From assembly GCA_004519485.1 (NCBI GenBank), contig CP038109.1, forward strand, positions 706,001 to 770,000: a stretch of 64,000 nucleotides of DNA, given 5' to 3'. The notes below the pieces were generated by a model. It was not told where the DNA came from. It made no database searches and saw only the letters and a program-made list of their open reading frames with translations. Position 1 is the stretch's first letter; each line of letters starts with the position of its first letter. The DNA is from Nannochloropsis oceanica. Its lineage: Eukaryota; Sar; Eustigmatophyceae; Eustigmatales; Monodopsidaceae. The position numbers and the translations under genes were made by a program. This document shows positions 37,601-48,210 of this stretch, in pieces.

Positions 37601-40600
37601 CTTGACGAGTTCTGTGCGGGTATCGGTGGGGGTGGAACCTTGGATGCCGATTTGTGACCAGGCAAAGGGTAGCTGCCGTTGGGCTTGGTGTTTACGGAGG
37701 ACAGCGTCGATCGTCGCACGAAGGTTGTCTAGCACAGAGAGATGATGCGCAAAAACCACATACTTGGGCGCAGATGCTTCCACTGATAGATGACCCGCCT
37801 CTCTCTCCTCCTCCTGATCCCCCTCGACCACCCCTGCGTCTAGCCACCCTTCTAAAAAACGGTCCTCTAGCCATTCCTCCGCCCCGCCCAGCTTCGACAT
37901 TCCCAGCTCGTGGTAGTCGCTGCGACACACAAACTTCTTCGTATCCTCTTCTCTCTCCTCCTCATCCTCCCGCTCATTCTCCTTCTCCTCCTTCTCCCCC
38001 TCCTCCTGGCGGACTTTCTCCTCTAATAATAGTAACTCCTCCTGGCTAAATCTGTAGTGGTCGCTGATCGCACTAGTCACGGTAGTGTGCTTCGGGCTGC
38101 CGTTGCTGCTAGGGCCGGCCGCTGCTGACCCTGCTGCTATTGCTGCTACTGCCGCTACTCCTTTTTCGCCTCTGCATCCTACAACTGCTCCTGCTGTTGC
38201 CACTAATGTCTTCACTGTTGCTGTCTGTCCTACGACTGTCAGAACGTCAGGCAGCGCCCCGCAACCCACCACCTGGACCTCCTCCCTCCCTCCTCCCGTC
38301 CTCCCTCCCGTCCTCCCTCCCGTCCTTCCGCCGTGCCCCAACATTTTACTTTTCTTCCCCTCCTCGATCCTGACAATTGTTCGGGACAGCGGAGGGAGCT
38401 CTGCCAATACATCCTTTTTCAACCTTCGAATCATCACGGCGTTCTTCAACAAAAAATGAAGCTCTTCTCCACACCTTACCCCGTTATACTTCGCTACTGC
38501 AATCGGTGGCCCATGCATCCGCGCTTGCCAATGGACCCCCGTACAGTAATTACGCCCGTACTCCCACTTATTCGTTTCTCTGGCCCCCAGCTTTTGAGGT
38601 GAGCTAAGAAGGTCAGCGTGGAGCAGGCGAACTTGGTCGTAGATCTCAAAGGGCCGAGATAGGGAGGGCGTCCCCGACAGAAGCAAGACTCGACTCGCCA
38701 GGCTCGCGACACGCAGAGAAGCAGCGGTGAGCTTATTGGGAGACGCATGCGAGCGTGACGTGGCCATCTTGTGGGATTCGTCAAAAATGACGCAATTAAA
38801 TCCAATATGCGTCATGGAGGCCTCCAGATTCCGCAACATCTCATAGGAAGTGATAACCACAGGCGGACACTCACTCGTTGCAAAGAGCTTGTCGGTACTT
38901 CCGAACACCACATGGATATCCGCCGGTCTCAGAAACGGGATCCAATCCTCCACTACCTCCGCCCACTGCAACCTTAATGATGCCGGCACGACAATCAACA
39001 ACGGCCACTCCTCCTGATAACACGCCATGATTGCCAATGCTTGTAACGTCTTTCCCGTCCCCATCTCATCCCCAATTAGACATCTCCCGTTTCGCCTCAA
39101 TGCGAATTTCACTCCCTCCTTCTGAAACTCGAAAAGACTCTTCTGAAAACGTCGAGGCAGCAACGCATACCTCCTCTCCATCTCTCCCGGAGTCGCATAA
39201 AACCCCGCCCCTACTCCCTCCTCCCCTATTGAAGCTGTTGGTGCTGTATCATGCAATTGTATTACAAACCGCAGAGTGGATAAGGGCACTTCCCTCACCA
39301 AGTCAAGAGATGGGTGAGTCCTCAAAATCCTTGTCAAGCTCTCGCATTCCTTCGCATCCAAGACCACCTCCCATGGCCCTCCCCTCCCCCGATCCTTTGC
39401 GGCAACTGGACGAATAGCCTTCGCCTTGTGGAGGACGGATTCTATCAGATTATGTTTTTTCAAGAATGCCCGAAGCCAGTTCGCACCAAAGGCCACGGCG
39501 GTCTCAGGCATGTCTGGGAAGGATACACAAAGTTCGAGGAGCTCGGGGCTGCGGAGCTGGAGGAAGACGGATGGGTTTGGCTCAAAAGTCCGGCGTTGCC
39601 CTGGGCAAAAGGGGAAGAGCTTGCAGCGATAGCGATAAGTGTATTTGTGGTCGCGGATTTCCATTTCGTGTTTGCAGTGCCAGCATGGGGGAAGGATCGG
39701 GAGAGGGGGAGCGTTAGGATTCGCCAAGAGGTTGAGAGGGAGGAGGGTAGTGATGGCCGCAATAGAAATGCCATCTTGGGGGGGATGATGCGGTAGGGGA
39801 GGCTGTAGCATGACAGCACTGCTGTTTGCTGATTGTTGTGGCTCTTGTTCTGATGATGGTGGTATTAGCTGCGGTGGTCGGGGGGTGCAGACAGCAGCAG
39901 CAGTAGCGGCGGGTGTACGATATGGTAAAAGTGGCTGCTTAGCGAATTTAATGCTGCTACTTGGTGGCTGCTGCTGCTGTGGTGGTGTTGGAAATGGTGC
40001 AGACACTACTGTTGTCATGGGTTGATTCAGAGGTAAGGGATGTGTGGCATCCCACGCTTGAGCAACGGTAGACAAGGGAAGGCCCTGCGGTGGCGGCTGC
40101 GGTGGTAGCTGCAGTTGTGGTGGTGCCGGACGGGCAACACCAGGAAGATAAGGGTGTACAAGGGGACAGGAAGTAGCAGCCGGAGCATTGATGAAGTCGT
40201 AGGATGGTATTGTCTGGTGCTGCAGTGGTGCTAGCTGCGATGGTGGTAATGCTGCTACTGTTGGGGCGATGAGGGCGTGGGGTGACGGCGGCGGCGCCTG
40301 TCCATGCTGCGATCCCCCGTGTGCACGAGACGGAGGAAGATGGGCGCCGCTATCATTGTGCTTATCGCCATCCGGTACGGCAGGCTCCATCCTGTGTGTT
40401 GGGTTGTGGGGAGAGGCGTGAACTTGGAAGCTTGTGTGCATGATCATCAATCCTGCGCTTTGCCTGCTGCGGGGTGGGGAACGACTCCTGTGCCATTGTT
40501 CTGACGAATGCTTAAAAGTCGTCTTGATGGTTATCTGTCCACATGTATGCGCCCGTTTGTTTGTTGTGAGGTTGTGTTGAGTCAAGGACCAAAGGACAAA

Positions 40601-40609
40601 GTGACGCAA
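34685..40609 (-). CDS. ZRANB3-like SNF2-family ATPase with C-terminal HNH nuclease
   Basis: A 1974-aa single-exon frame; Met74 at 40390 is a plausible shorter start. The N-terminal 300 residues are Pro/Gln-rich. A Cys4-type zinc site follows (CWHCKHEME...CKLFPFC, from about 308). SNF2 motor: GDEMGTGKT (about 513), DESH (about 609), LLLSGTP, and on the far side of a long Ala/Gly and Glu-rich insert the second lobe with GITAGGVGLDLA and RLHRRGQ (about 1050). A Cys cluster CFCC...C..C lies near 1630, then an HNH domain: CEMCGLD (about 1676), WNADHIEMVSEGGG (about 1731) and ALCVLCH (about 1756). The tail is highly charged. Human ZRANB3 has the same SNF2-then-HNH order and acts in replication-fork remodelling and structure-specific cleavage. 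Nuclear function is inferred from the family. Confidence 0.9.
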   Translation of the reverse strand: MRHFVLWSLTQHNLTTNKRAHTCGQITIKTTFKHSSEQWHRSRSPPRSRQSAGLMIMHTSFQVHASPHNPTHRMEPAVPDGDKHNDSGAHLPPSRAHGGSQHGQAPPPSPHALIAPTVAALPPSQLAPLQHQTIPSYDFINAPAATSCPLVHPYLPGVARPAPPQLQLPPQPPPQGLPLSTVAQAWDATHPLPLNQPMTTVVSAPFPTPPQQQQPPSSSIKFAKQPLLPYRTPAATAAAVCTPRPPQLIPPSSEQEPQQSANSSAVMLQPPLPHHPPQDGISIAAITTLLPLNLLANPNAPPLPILPPCWHCKHEMEIRDHKYTYRYRCKLFPFCPGQRRTFEPNPSVFLQLRSPELLELCVSFPDMPETAVAFGANWLRAFLKKHNLIESVLHKAKAIRPVAAKDRGRGGPWEVVLDAKECESLTRILRTHPSLDLVREVPLSTLRFVIQLHDTAPTASIGEEGVGAGFYATPGEMERRYALLPRRFQKSLFEFQKEGVKFALRRNGRCLIGDEMGTGKTLQALAIMACYQEEWPLLIVVPASLRLQWAEVVEDWIPFLRPADIHVVFGSTDKLFATSECPPVVITSYEMLRNLEASMTHIGFNCVIFDESHKMATSRSHASPNKLTAASLRVASLASRVLLLSGTPSLSRPFEIYDQVRLLHADLLSSPQKLGARETNKWEYGRNYCTGVHWQARMHGPPIAVAKYNGVRCGEELHFLLKNAVMIRRLKKDVLAELPPLSRTIVRIEEGKKSKMLGHGGRTGGRTGGRTGGGREEVQVVGCGALPDVLTVVGQTATVKTLVATAGAVVGCRGEKGVAAVAAIAAGSAAAGPSSNGSPKHTTVTSAISDHYRFSQEELLLLEEKVRQEEGEKEEKENEREDEEEREEDTKKFVCRSDYHELGMSKLGGAEEWLEDRFLEGWLDAGVVEGDQEEEREAGHLSVEASAPKYVVFAHHLSVLDNLRATIDAVLRKHQAQRQLPFAWSQIGIQGSTPTDTRTELVKRFTHDPFCRVALIGITAGGVGLDLAAASTAIFVELPNSPSWLRQAEDRLHRRGQRERVQVYYLVLPPGSLEDIVWENMRRLLRENTAVVNSREKAEELEVARVQELKASMSQPLDPKTNKGLLQKGFVHHHTQVEGGGGCGRWRKRDTQEKGEREDVVVDRSSYTPPTSLRGGRQVGSDEKDEELQKQDHEIAKVPHVPPFPNLSAYDAKDPAASTATEPPSRTAPSPSLLPASLCLPAIGAAMLAGDNVTAVTAPPSPLVPGDGLAVLAGDGVGGIGSNPPPSNSLLHFPSSPPLAGRGICLEYERELEAEGGMTQEGRDEVEEEDKEKEKSVVLAHPGTSGLDDDATVDEGCEGEEQGDEQRGLEPAPVEVEEMKRHPEGAEHGQLLSSSKGGAGLNEEDEEQHQNDENIERLASDDEGKAPPYTILRNLWFEVSKHTGWVHLHESPDGKKPLGVHVDPIDYHHLINDAEAALSSLPLLRQIRARAEEIILEGLPLYTQVAPGEKWQLLKLLTQFLKQSARIRNQVYGYVLQPVDGGLLEWLRLHRSTAQERGRKGGQKGEMPPRMLSLRDPALGYRRHLTSRELFDPSRHSSLTRHVMVRFGLYKQKSIYQPLDLETHEPLCFCCGRVMRVPGGPKTLQDLVCSADCLAYFSCLSQGGFRRQVRRRDRGVCEMCGLDTLRLLERVKGFACLKAREAAVLEDVPMIVERPALLARLVRDPKEGYVWNADHIEMVSEGGGLCDITNGRALCVLCHYEVTKEQRRLGLGRKKSARQRRVEEVRKEEWEMTQVNKIMKEEQIEEEMEEERKGNVKEKGRKRAPKKMEKKPKESLKSELPGTGQWEKEGDDIKEMNERKERKQEKEMGENEEPGKKEERKLKGFWKPELLWMEGKEDGNVDEEKTEDENCNYKQKEEPEDSNSDTDERMDMCWQKRGWGHARHKHTKKLNCEGKETKEEGKKAAVQQKKKQRL

Positions 40610-42377
40610 CGGTCGGTTTAAGAAAATTGGCGATAAATCCGCGAAGAACAGCCTCCTGACTCCCTCCCCGCATCCAACAAATTACATCTGCCGTTAACGC
40701 AAGCCTAAATGCTCTTCGCAGACCATTATAGTATGACCGATTGACCAAGTCATCATTTGCTGGCGGGTTCCATTCCCAGCAGCGAACCAAACGTGGGTAT
40801 TGCGCTATAAACACGCCATTTCCCTGTTCTGAGTCCCAGCTTCGACCTTTTTCCTGGGGGAATGCAGCACAGTATGGTGCCATCTTCTCGCTAGCAAGCA
40901 AAGATGTAGTTCGAAATCAGAAATTCAGAATGCCAGAACAAACTTGGGGGGAAATCGGCCGTTTCCTGTCCATAAGAGATAACTGCGCTTTGAAAGCCCA
41001 TCGCACTGCGTCAATTTCCAGACTGTCACGATGCCAGTTCTTCATGATATTATTTTGATAAGCTCTTCTGCTCGACAATCTCGTGTGATTATCATTCCGT
41101 CAGCGATGTGTTTCAAACCCGGCCGTCGCGATACTTGCAGCCGATTCAAGATGTACGTGCCCCTTCGCCGCTCCACGAGCTTACACTGTCCGAGCAGAAA
41201 GCACGAGCAACCAACAAAATAGGCTCGTAGTTCACCTATAACTTATACACTTTGCTTGGATGTAAGGCAAAGGAAAGCAAAGTCTAGGCCTCCTCTACAC
41301 TTCAAACAATACAAAAGCAGCCGCTTACGTCACATGTCACATTCTCCTCGAGCCCCGGAGGCGCATTTTTTCCAAAAACACCCCCTTCACAAACACCTCA
41401 TTCTTCACATACGCTTTTTTCTGCAAACTCGATTGAGGGCTGGGCTAGCCTATAAGGGTCATACGCGAATGGATGGATGTAGGCTCCCGCTCCAAATCGA
41501 AAAACATGACACTCGCACGATGTGTAAATACTGGTCACGCAAGCCATACATTTCCCTTCACTTACGTCAGTTGTTTCTCTGTGTAAAGACAGTCCATGTT
41601 TCCGTACATAGATAATGTACTACGCACATCCACTACACCAACACATGAGGGAGGGCAATGCGCCCCCGGTCGCTTCCGCGAAATCCGCTACACGCAATTC
41701 AACCCCAAGTTCTCCCCCCATTTTACGGGATATGCGTGTCGAGGAGTTTTGCGAGCTAGGAAAAGGGCGCTCAATCCTTCCGTGCTGTGGTGTGGACACA
41801 ATAAACGTCTTTTGGGTACTGATTTGACGTCGTGTTTACACCAAGCAGGCTGCGGGCTTTTATGAGGATGTGTGTTGCACTCGTTAGTCCTTGCTTATGA
41901 TTGGACGAACACCACGGACAAACGAGCGTGGAGCTTCTGGACATCCGTCGTTCTGCGTTGTCGCCCCTGGAGTAGGCGGCAGTGGCGAGGCGTTCCACCA
42001 CATCAAGAAGCACGTCAAACAATTCCACTCATTTCTAGGCATCAACCACCGCTAGCTATGAAGAGCCCTGGATCCTGAGACGTATCTCACGAGCAGCAGC
42101 CCTATTGGACACGAACGAGTTGCTCTATATTGGGGCGATTGCATGGCCCTCTTCATTTCTCCTGTCCGCTTGACTTTTAGGCTCAACTTGAAACACACGC
42201 ACTATCCACAGGAGCCCTACGTGTACGAGGGAGGGCTGGATTCTTGTCAAGTGGCTTCGGGGCCGAGCAGCATTTGCATCACCCACACGATCGCCTCTTT
42301 TTCCAAGCCGCAGACAGAGCGCTAGTTTAGCCACCGTCATCACACCCTGGCAGCCGCTCCACGTTTGCAGCACAGTC
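40610..42377. other. Intergenic region between divergent SNF2 and TPR genes
   Basis: About 1.8 kb holding both promoters. A minus-strand frame (40512-40901) and several plus-strand frames lack recognisable domains. No tRNA, repeat family or transposon end was found by eye. Confidence 0.45.
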
Positions 42378-45300
42378 ATGGAGGCACGGTCCGGCCGCCT
42401 GGCCCGCAAGAATGCAGCCTTTGAGGTTAAGGCAGAGGGAAATGAGCGCTTCCGAAATGGCCGCCTCCGGTCCGCCTTGGAGTGCTACGAAGAGGCCGGT
42501 ACGTGCTGATGACTTAGGCCAGGCCTGTCCAAACGGCCTTTGGTTCAATATGACCACCCAAGCAGTGTTGGACATTTTGAGCGTGTCTAGCCTATACCCC
42601 TTCCTACTCAGCTTGCTATTTTTTCCTGGAGGAACGATCCCCTTCAATGCACATCCCGCTCATGAATACAACTTATTCCTTTTTCACCACCCCGCGCGGA
42701 ACACCCCGCCACCTCCCGCGGGCATTTGCAAGCTGGTCGAACACACACGATCACAACCCCTCTCTGTATTACACAAAATTTTCCCCATTTTTATTCCTCC
42801 CTCTCTCTTCCTCTCCACATGTCCCTCCTCACCACGAATCTAGCCCAAGACCAGTCTTTCTATCTCGACCCCTCATCCCTTTCTCTCTCTACATCCCCCC
42901 CAGTCCGCATGGACCCCTCTGAACCCGTCTACTATGCCAACCGCTCGACCTGCCTTTTCGAACTCGGGAAGTACACCGCATCCTGCGAAGACTCTAAGCA
43001 AGCCAGCCTTCTTTACCGCGACAAGCAACAAATCGGCATGATTTCCCGCGCGGAGGCGAATACCGCAATCGGCCGCCTCCTGCGCCAATCAGCCCGGGCT
43101 TTCCTCTGCATTAACAGCACCGAGTCCCTGCAAGCCGCGAAAGCCCTCCTGGCAAGGACCATCGAACTTCACCCCGATCCGGACGCCGAGCTTCTCTCCA
43201 TGCACGCCGGGGCCTGCCAAGCAGTCGATGAAGCCTTCAGCCTCAACGCAGGGGAGGGGTCGGGTCCCGGGTATCATATGACAAAATCTTCCTCGAGTGG
43301 AAGTGGGGTGAGTCATCTGGGGATAGGTGGAGGGTCGTGTGATTACTTGCCGAGGTACCGTTCCCCAGTGGTCAATGGGTCGACCCCCTACTCGTGTATA
43401 GGGTGGGAGGTGGCATTATCAGGCCTGGCTGGGAGGGTACCCAGTCCTGCGGATACCGAGAGTCCGTTTTCGACGCATGGGGGAACGTTTGGAGATGATG
43501 ATAGTGACAGTGACGTGGAGGAGGAGGGGAGGGAGGGAGGGAGGGCTCGTGGGGGAGGGGGGGCGCATGGAGCGATTGATTTGTTGCGGAGGCCGGAGGG
43601 GGAGCGGTGCTTAAGTTTACTTTTTGGGGGACTCGGAGATGCACGACAGTCGTTGGCGACTTTCCGAGACATATATCAGCAGGTGGGGAGGAGTGGGGGG
43701 AGGTTGAGGTATAGGGAGATGGGCTTGAACATGATTTTGAATGATGTCAAGCCGGAATGTTTGACACGGGCCGTGATTATGTTCAAGGCATTGGCGGAGC
43801 TGGGTGTGGCGCTGCAGGAGGAGGCGAGGAGTAGGGATGGGTCGGGAGGGATAGGAGAGGGAGGGGTGGAGGAGATGGGAGGGGAGATTGACCCGTTGGA
43901 TTTGATGGAGAGGTCGGATGCAGTAGCCGTGGCGGTGTACAGGTGTTACCATCTTTACCTCGGGGCTTTTCTGATGCCCAACGAAGCGGATTGGTTACAA
44001 GAGACGCTGGATGAGATGAGCCAGAGCAGTGATTTCGGCCAGCAGAACAGCAGGCAGAATCCCTCTCCGTTGTCATCCATGCCAGCAGCAGCCCCGAGTC
44101 TGGCAGCTGCAGCTGCAGCATCAACCTCCTCCTTGTTCTCGTCTAATTTGGGTTTTTCCTGGTTGAAGATTAAGGCGGGGAAGGACAGGGAGGCTGTGAG
44201 GGGGGTTGTGGAGCGGTGGAGGATGATGTGCAAGACGATGGACCCCAGGGTGATGGCACACATTTATCAAAGTTCGATGCAGCGGCCTGTGGAAGAGGGA
44301 GTGAGGGAGGAACCGATGGTTGGTACGCTCAACAGCAATGGGGATATCTCTGGGGAAAGCAAGCCGGACTCAATGGAGGATGCGACGGGCATGAGTCTGG
44401 AACAGCAGTGGAGGGCGCAAGTGAGGGAGGCTATGCTGGAGCAGATTGAAGCCAAGGACGACGAGGAGATCAACCAGATGCGCGAAGCGAAGGGGGATAC
44501 ACCCGAAGAAAAACGTGCTTTCCTCCGTGACCACTGGTCACAGGATGTGGACCCCCGCACGCTAGACCTCATGAGGCATCTCCCCGCAGCTCATCGAGAA
44601 ATCGATTTTTTCCACACCACCATGCTCCTGCCTGTCCCCCCGCCTGCGTGTGCCCAAGGGTTGGGGCTTATGGATAAAACGCAGGGACGAGCATTGCATA
44701 ATTTGTGGAGGCCGAACGTGACATTGGTGTCTGCTGATACTCCTCTTGAAGCGATGGTGACAGGAAACCTGGACGAGGACCATGCCCTGTCGAGCAGCTT
44801 GACGGCCTTGCACTTCTGTCCGTTCAAGGCGCTCAAATTGTTGTTGTCACAGCCGGGGGACGGGACATTTTTAGCGAGGCACGAGGCGTTCAGGAGTGCC
44901 GCCGTATTTTTTAGCGAGGTCGCCTTAGGGCTGGCGGGGTTCCTGGAGGCAGGAACCTTGAGTATGGAAATGTTCTTAGGAGATGTCCACGATTTGGGGA
45001 GCACGAAGGAGCCAGAAAGTCTGGATAGGGTCTTAATTTCGAACGTGCCTGATTATACCACATTGTTGCCGTCCATGATCAAGCTGATCCCGCTTTTGAA
45101 GACGACTCCAGGGGCAGCTCTGAAGCACTCTGTGTTGAAGTTCAACGCGAATTTCACGGACTTGCCGGAGTATGCGCATTCGATGGGGTTGTATGTGCCT
45201 GACATGTCTTCCCTCCCTACCTACCTGGGAGTGAATCATGAGTATGGTGGAATTTGGGCCCATCTGGTTGAGTGGAGTCGCGCACAGCCTTTACTGTTGG

Positions 45301-46622
45301 AGGGTACCGGGGAGGAACGGGAAGATGCCATGGAGAGGGAGAAGGAGGAGAAAGAGCAGCAGGTGGGGGAAGGAGGTACGCCGAGAAGGACATCGTCGCC
45401 TGCGCCATTCATTTTTTCGACCCCCCTGCCTCCGACGCAGCATTTGCCGCCAGCCCCTGATGTGCAGGCATGGCTGTCGACTGTCTTTCTCTCGATCGCC
45501 ATGCCCTTGTGCAGGGATTGTGTGCAGACCCACACGGAGATCCGACCCTTGACCTTACAAGCGTTCTTCGAGCTCTGTCATTACCTTGTCGCACATATGG
45601 ACTTCCCCCCACATAACCTCGCCTGGGTTATCGAGCATGTCATGCGCGGCGAGCTGAAAACTGCCGCTGTTCCCCCCGATGCTACCCCATGGTCTCCTCA
45701 CTACACCTGGCGACAGCATAACCTTCCTCGCGCCGTTCCCACTGGAGCGTTTGCGCTCGAGATGAGGACCCTAGCAGGTCTATGGCAACCAAAAATGGGC
45801 TTCCGCTTATGTGCGCCTGTGGGTCAACGTATCCCACAACCAGAGGACGTGACGCAGTTGCGATTGACCGTTCCCTGGCAGCAGCTACGGCATGAGCAGC
45901 AGGCCGAGGGAGAAGCAGCGGCGGCAGAGGCAGCAGCTATCGCTCAACTCAAGGCTTCGGGTGCACCTTTAGCGAAGGTGGTGGGGGCGGCATTGCTCTC
46001 TCCTGCCTTGATGGCTGCTCATCCTGATGCATTCGATCCCTCCCAATACCACATTCCTCTCCCTCGACCCAGGAGCAATACCTCCCTCGCCACTTGCTCC
46101 TTCTCTTCCTCCCCTTCCGCCAACGCGGCCCATCCGCGCCCAGCCCCCGAAGACAAGGGCCTCCGACCCCTCCTGCTTTCCAAGGAGACACAGAAATCAG
46201 GAGATGTCCACCTCTTCTCTTGTGTCCGCTGGGACTCGAAAACGTCTCTTGTGACCCTCCTTTTGCCCAAGAATGATTTAAGAGACTTGGTGAGGAGAGG
46301 ATTTCATTTGTGTTTGTTGCGGACGGATAGCTGGCATCCATTGACGAAGCCTTTTCCTTTGTCTGATGATCCTGCCTTGCAGCGGCCGCACGTTCACGTG
46401 TACATCCAGAAAATGCGGGATATGGGCGAGATAGAGGATAAGGAAGGAGACATTGGAGAGGCGATGGAGGAAAGGGGAGAATCAGCAGGGTCGGCGATGG
46501 ATGTCGAGGGGGTAGAAGCGACCTTGGAAGGGATTGCGGGAGAGGTTCTGAGGGAGGAGAGTGGGAAGTTCGCGGAAATGAGTTGTGAAGATCACACTAT
46601 GCACAAAAATCGGACATTTTGA
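42378..46622 (+). CDS. TPR plus DUF4470-like protein, two exons
   Basis: Exon 1 is 42378-42498 and exon 2 is 42904-46622 (donor gccg|gtacgt, acceptor cccccag|, 405-bp intron), giving 1279 aa. Exon 1 encodes the first TPR helices (FEVKAEGNERFRNGRLRSAL), and exon 2 continues with VYYANRSTCLFELGKYTAS, a standard TPR pair that is complete only after splicing. Near residue 275 comes CLSLLFGGLGDARQSLATF followed by MILNDVKPECLTRAVIMFKAL, the pattern of DUF4470 found in fungal MYND-type proteins and in dynein assembly factor DNAAF3. The long C-terminal part has conserved-looking Trp- and Pro-rich segments, including LHNLWRPNVTLVSADTPLEA. No MYND zinc finger was seen. Role unknown; a TPR co-chaperone function is speculative. 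Confidence 0.82.
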
Positions 46623-48210
46623 TAATTACAGGGATGAGCAGGACGAAATGGAGGGAGAGGAGGAGGAGAGAGGGTATTTCAGGTCTGGAGAATATGTATC
46701 TGTCTCATACCAGGAAGAGAACTTGAGAAAGAATGGATTTCTTTATTCGTGAACGTGGTTTGACATAAGGTATGACCGAAGAATTTTTGGTTTCTGCCAA
46801 TAGTTGGTAGTAAATGGTGATTTGTGGGTAGTTGGCGACGACTGCGTGGACACTCCAGTGTGTGTTACATGCTACAGGGGAAGGACATGATCAGGCAGGC
46901 AGAAAGAAATGGAGTGTGTGTGTATGCATGCGAATGTGGTCGTGAGTGATAAAGGACACCTGTGTCGTTCGTGGATTGAACCGAGAAGGAAAGAAAGATA
47001 AAAAGAAGGGAAGGTAGAAAAGTCAAGTAAGGCGGAGATCGACTTCAGATTTGGGCAAGATAGAGGAGCAGCAGTTTTATGATGGTTTAGGACATATTAT
47101 TATCCATATGCATATTCATGTTCCCGCGATGAACGTGTGGTGAAATGATGCGATGTACGAGAAGACTAATAAAACAAACAAGAAAAGCGAGATAGATATA
47201 AGGAGCTCGGCCATTCAATGAATTGAGAGAATTCATCACTACGACCACTCCTACATAACTGACCTGAAAATATCGTTTCTGTCAAAGAAGAGAACACAAA
47301 CACTAAATGCTAAATGCTTGCACCAAGAACAAAAACAGAAGAATCTTAAAAAAGGTCCAAAGCGTTTCGTACGTTAGATATACTTTTGATTTCCTTTTAT
47401 TTGGACCGTAGCGAAGTTTCTATCTTTTGCTCTCCCTTAAGCCCCAGGGCAAGAAGACGAAAGATAACGTGAGATTTTTGATCGCTCCTGCTTCGGTGCC
47501 AGGATTTCTATATGCCTCCTTCGTTGTTGCTTCTCTCTATGACGAACATGAATCGTTCTCCTTTGGATTTTCGGTTGCTGTCGCTAAGATCCAACTGTTA
47601 ATACAATACTCTTGTTGTCGCAATTGTTGCTGCTGTTGCTGCCAGTCATGGATGGTCGACCAAACGCCTTCTTTCTCTTCCTCCTTTCGCGTACATTAAT
47701 CGTCTCATCTTTTCTATTCTACTTGTTCATACACATTAAATTATAATCATTTTTCATATGCTCGATTTCATTCATGCCTTGCTCTCCGCGGTCCCCGTCA
47801 TCTTGACACTACTCAGTAACAAATGCCGACGTGCCACGACAAATCACTCATTCCTCGCTCTCCAAAATTCCTTTTTTCTCTCGCCTATTTTCCTTCTCTC
47901 CATTTCTTGAGCTCCAGCTCAGTGGGAGGCCCTCACATTTGGCCTGATACAAAATATACTTTCAAAAAGTTTTGTGTTTCTCCTTCTCTTTCTCTTTTGT
48001 GTTTCTCTTTCTCTTTCTCTCTCTCCTCGCTTTCTCCCCTCTCACTTAACAACACCTCTGGTGGCGCTCTCCAACTGTCCAACCTCCAAACCCGGACATG
48101 TACTACTTCCCCTCCACCCACTGCTGCAGTTATTTTTTCCTCCCTCCATTCCTTCACGTTGTCCTTCCCGGCACAGCATCGTCATTCTTATTAGCCCCGC
48201 TGTAATCAAT
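46623..48210. other. Intergenic region between convergent genes
   Basis: About 1.6 kb, AT-richer than its neighbours in the centre (46,740-47,420) and CT-rich at the right. Both flanking genes end here. Frames in it look random; a CTG-rich patch near 47622-47642 is simple sequence. Confidence 0.5.

Noticed and set aside
39080-39100. APIM-like PCNA-interaction motif (KFALR) in the SNF2 protein
   Set aside because: It lies inside the conserved first helix of the SNF2 motor (QKEGVKFALRR) and is explained by that fold.
40512-40901. 129-codon minus-strand frame upstream of the SNF2 gene
   Set aside because: No recognisable domain or targeting signal; it overlaps the 5' end of the SNF2 frame and the probable promoter.
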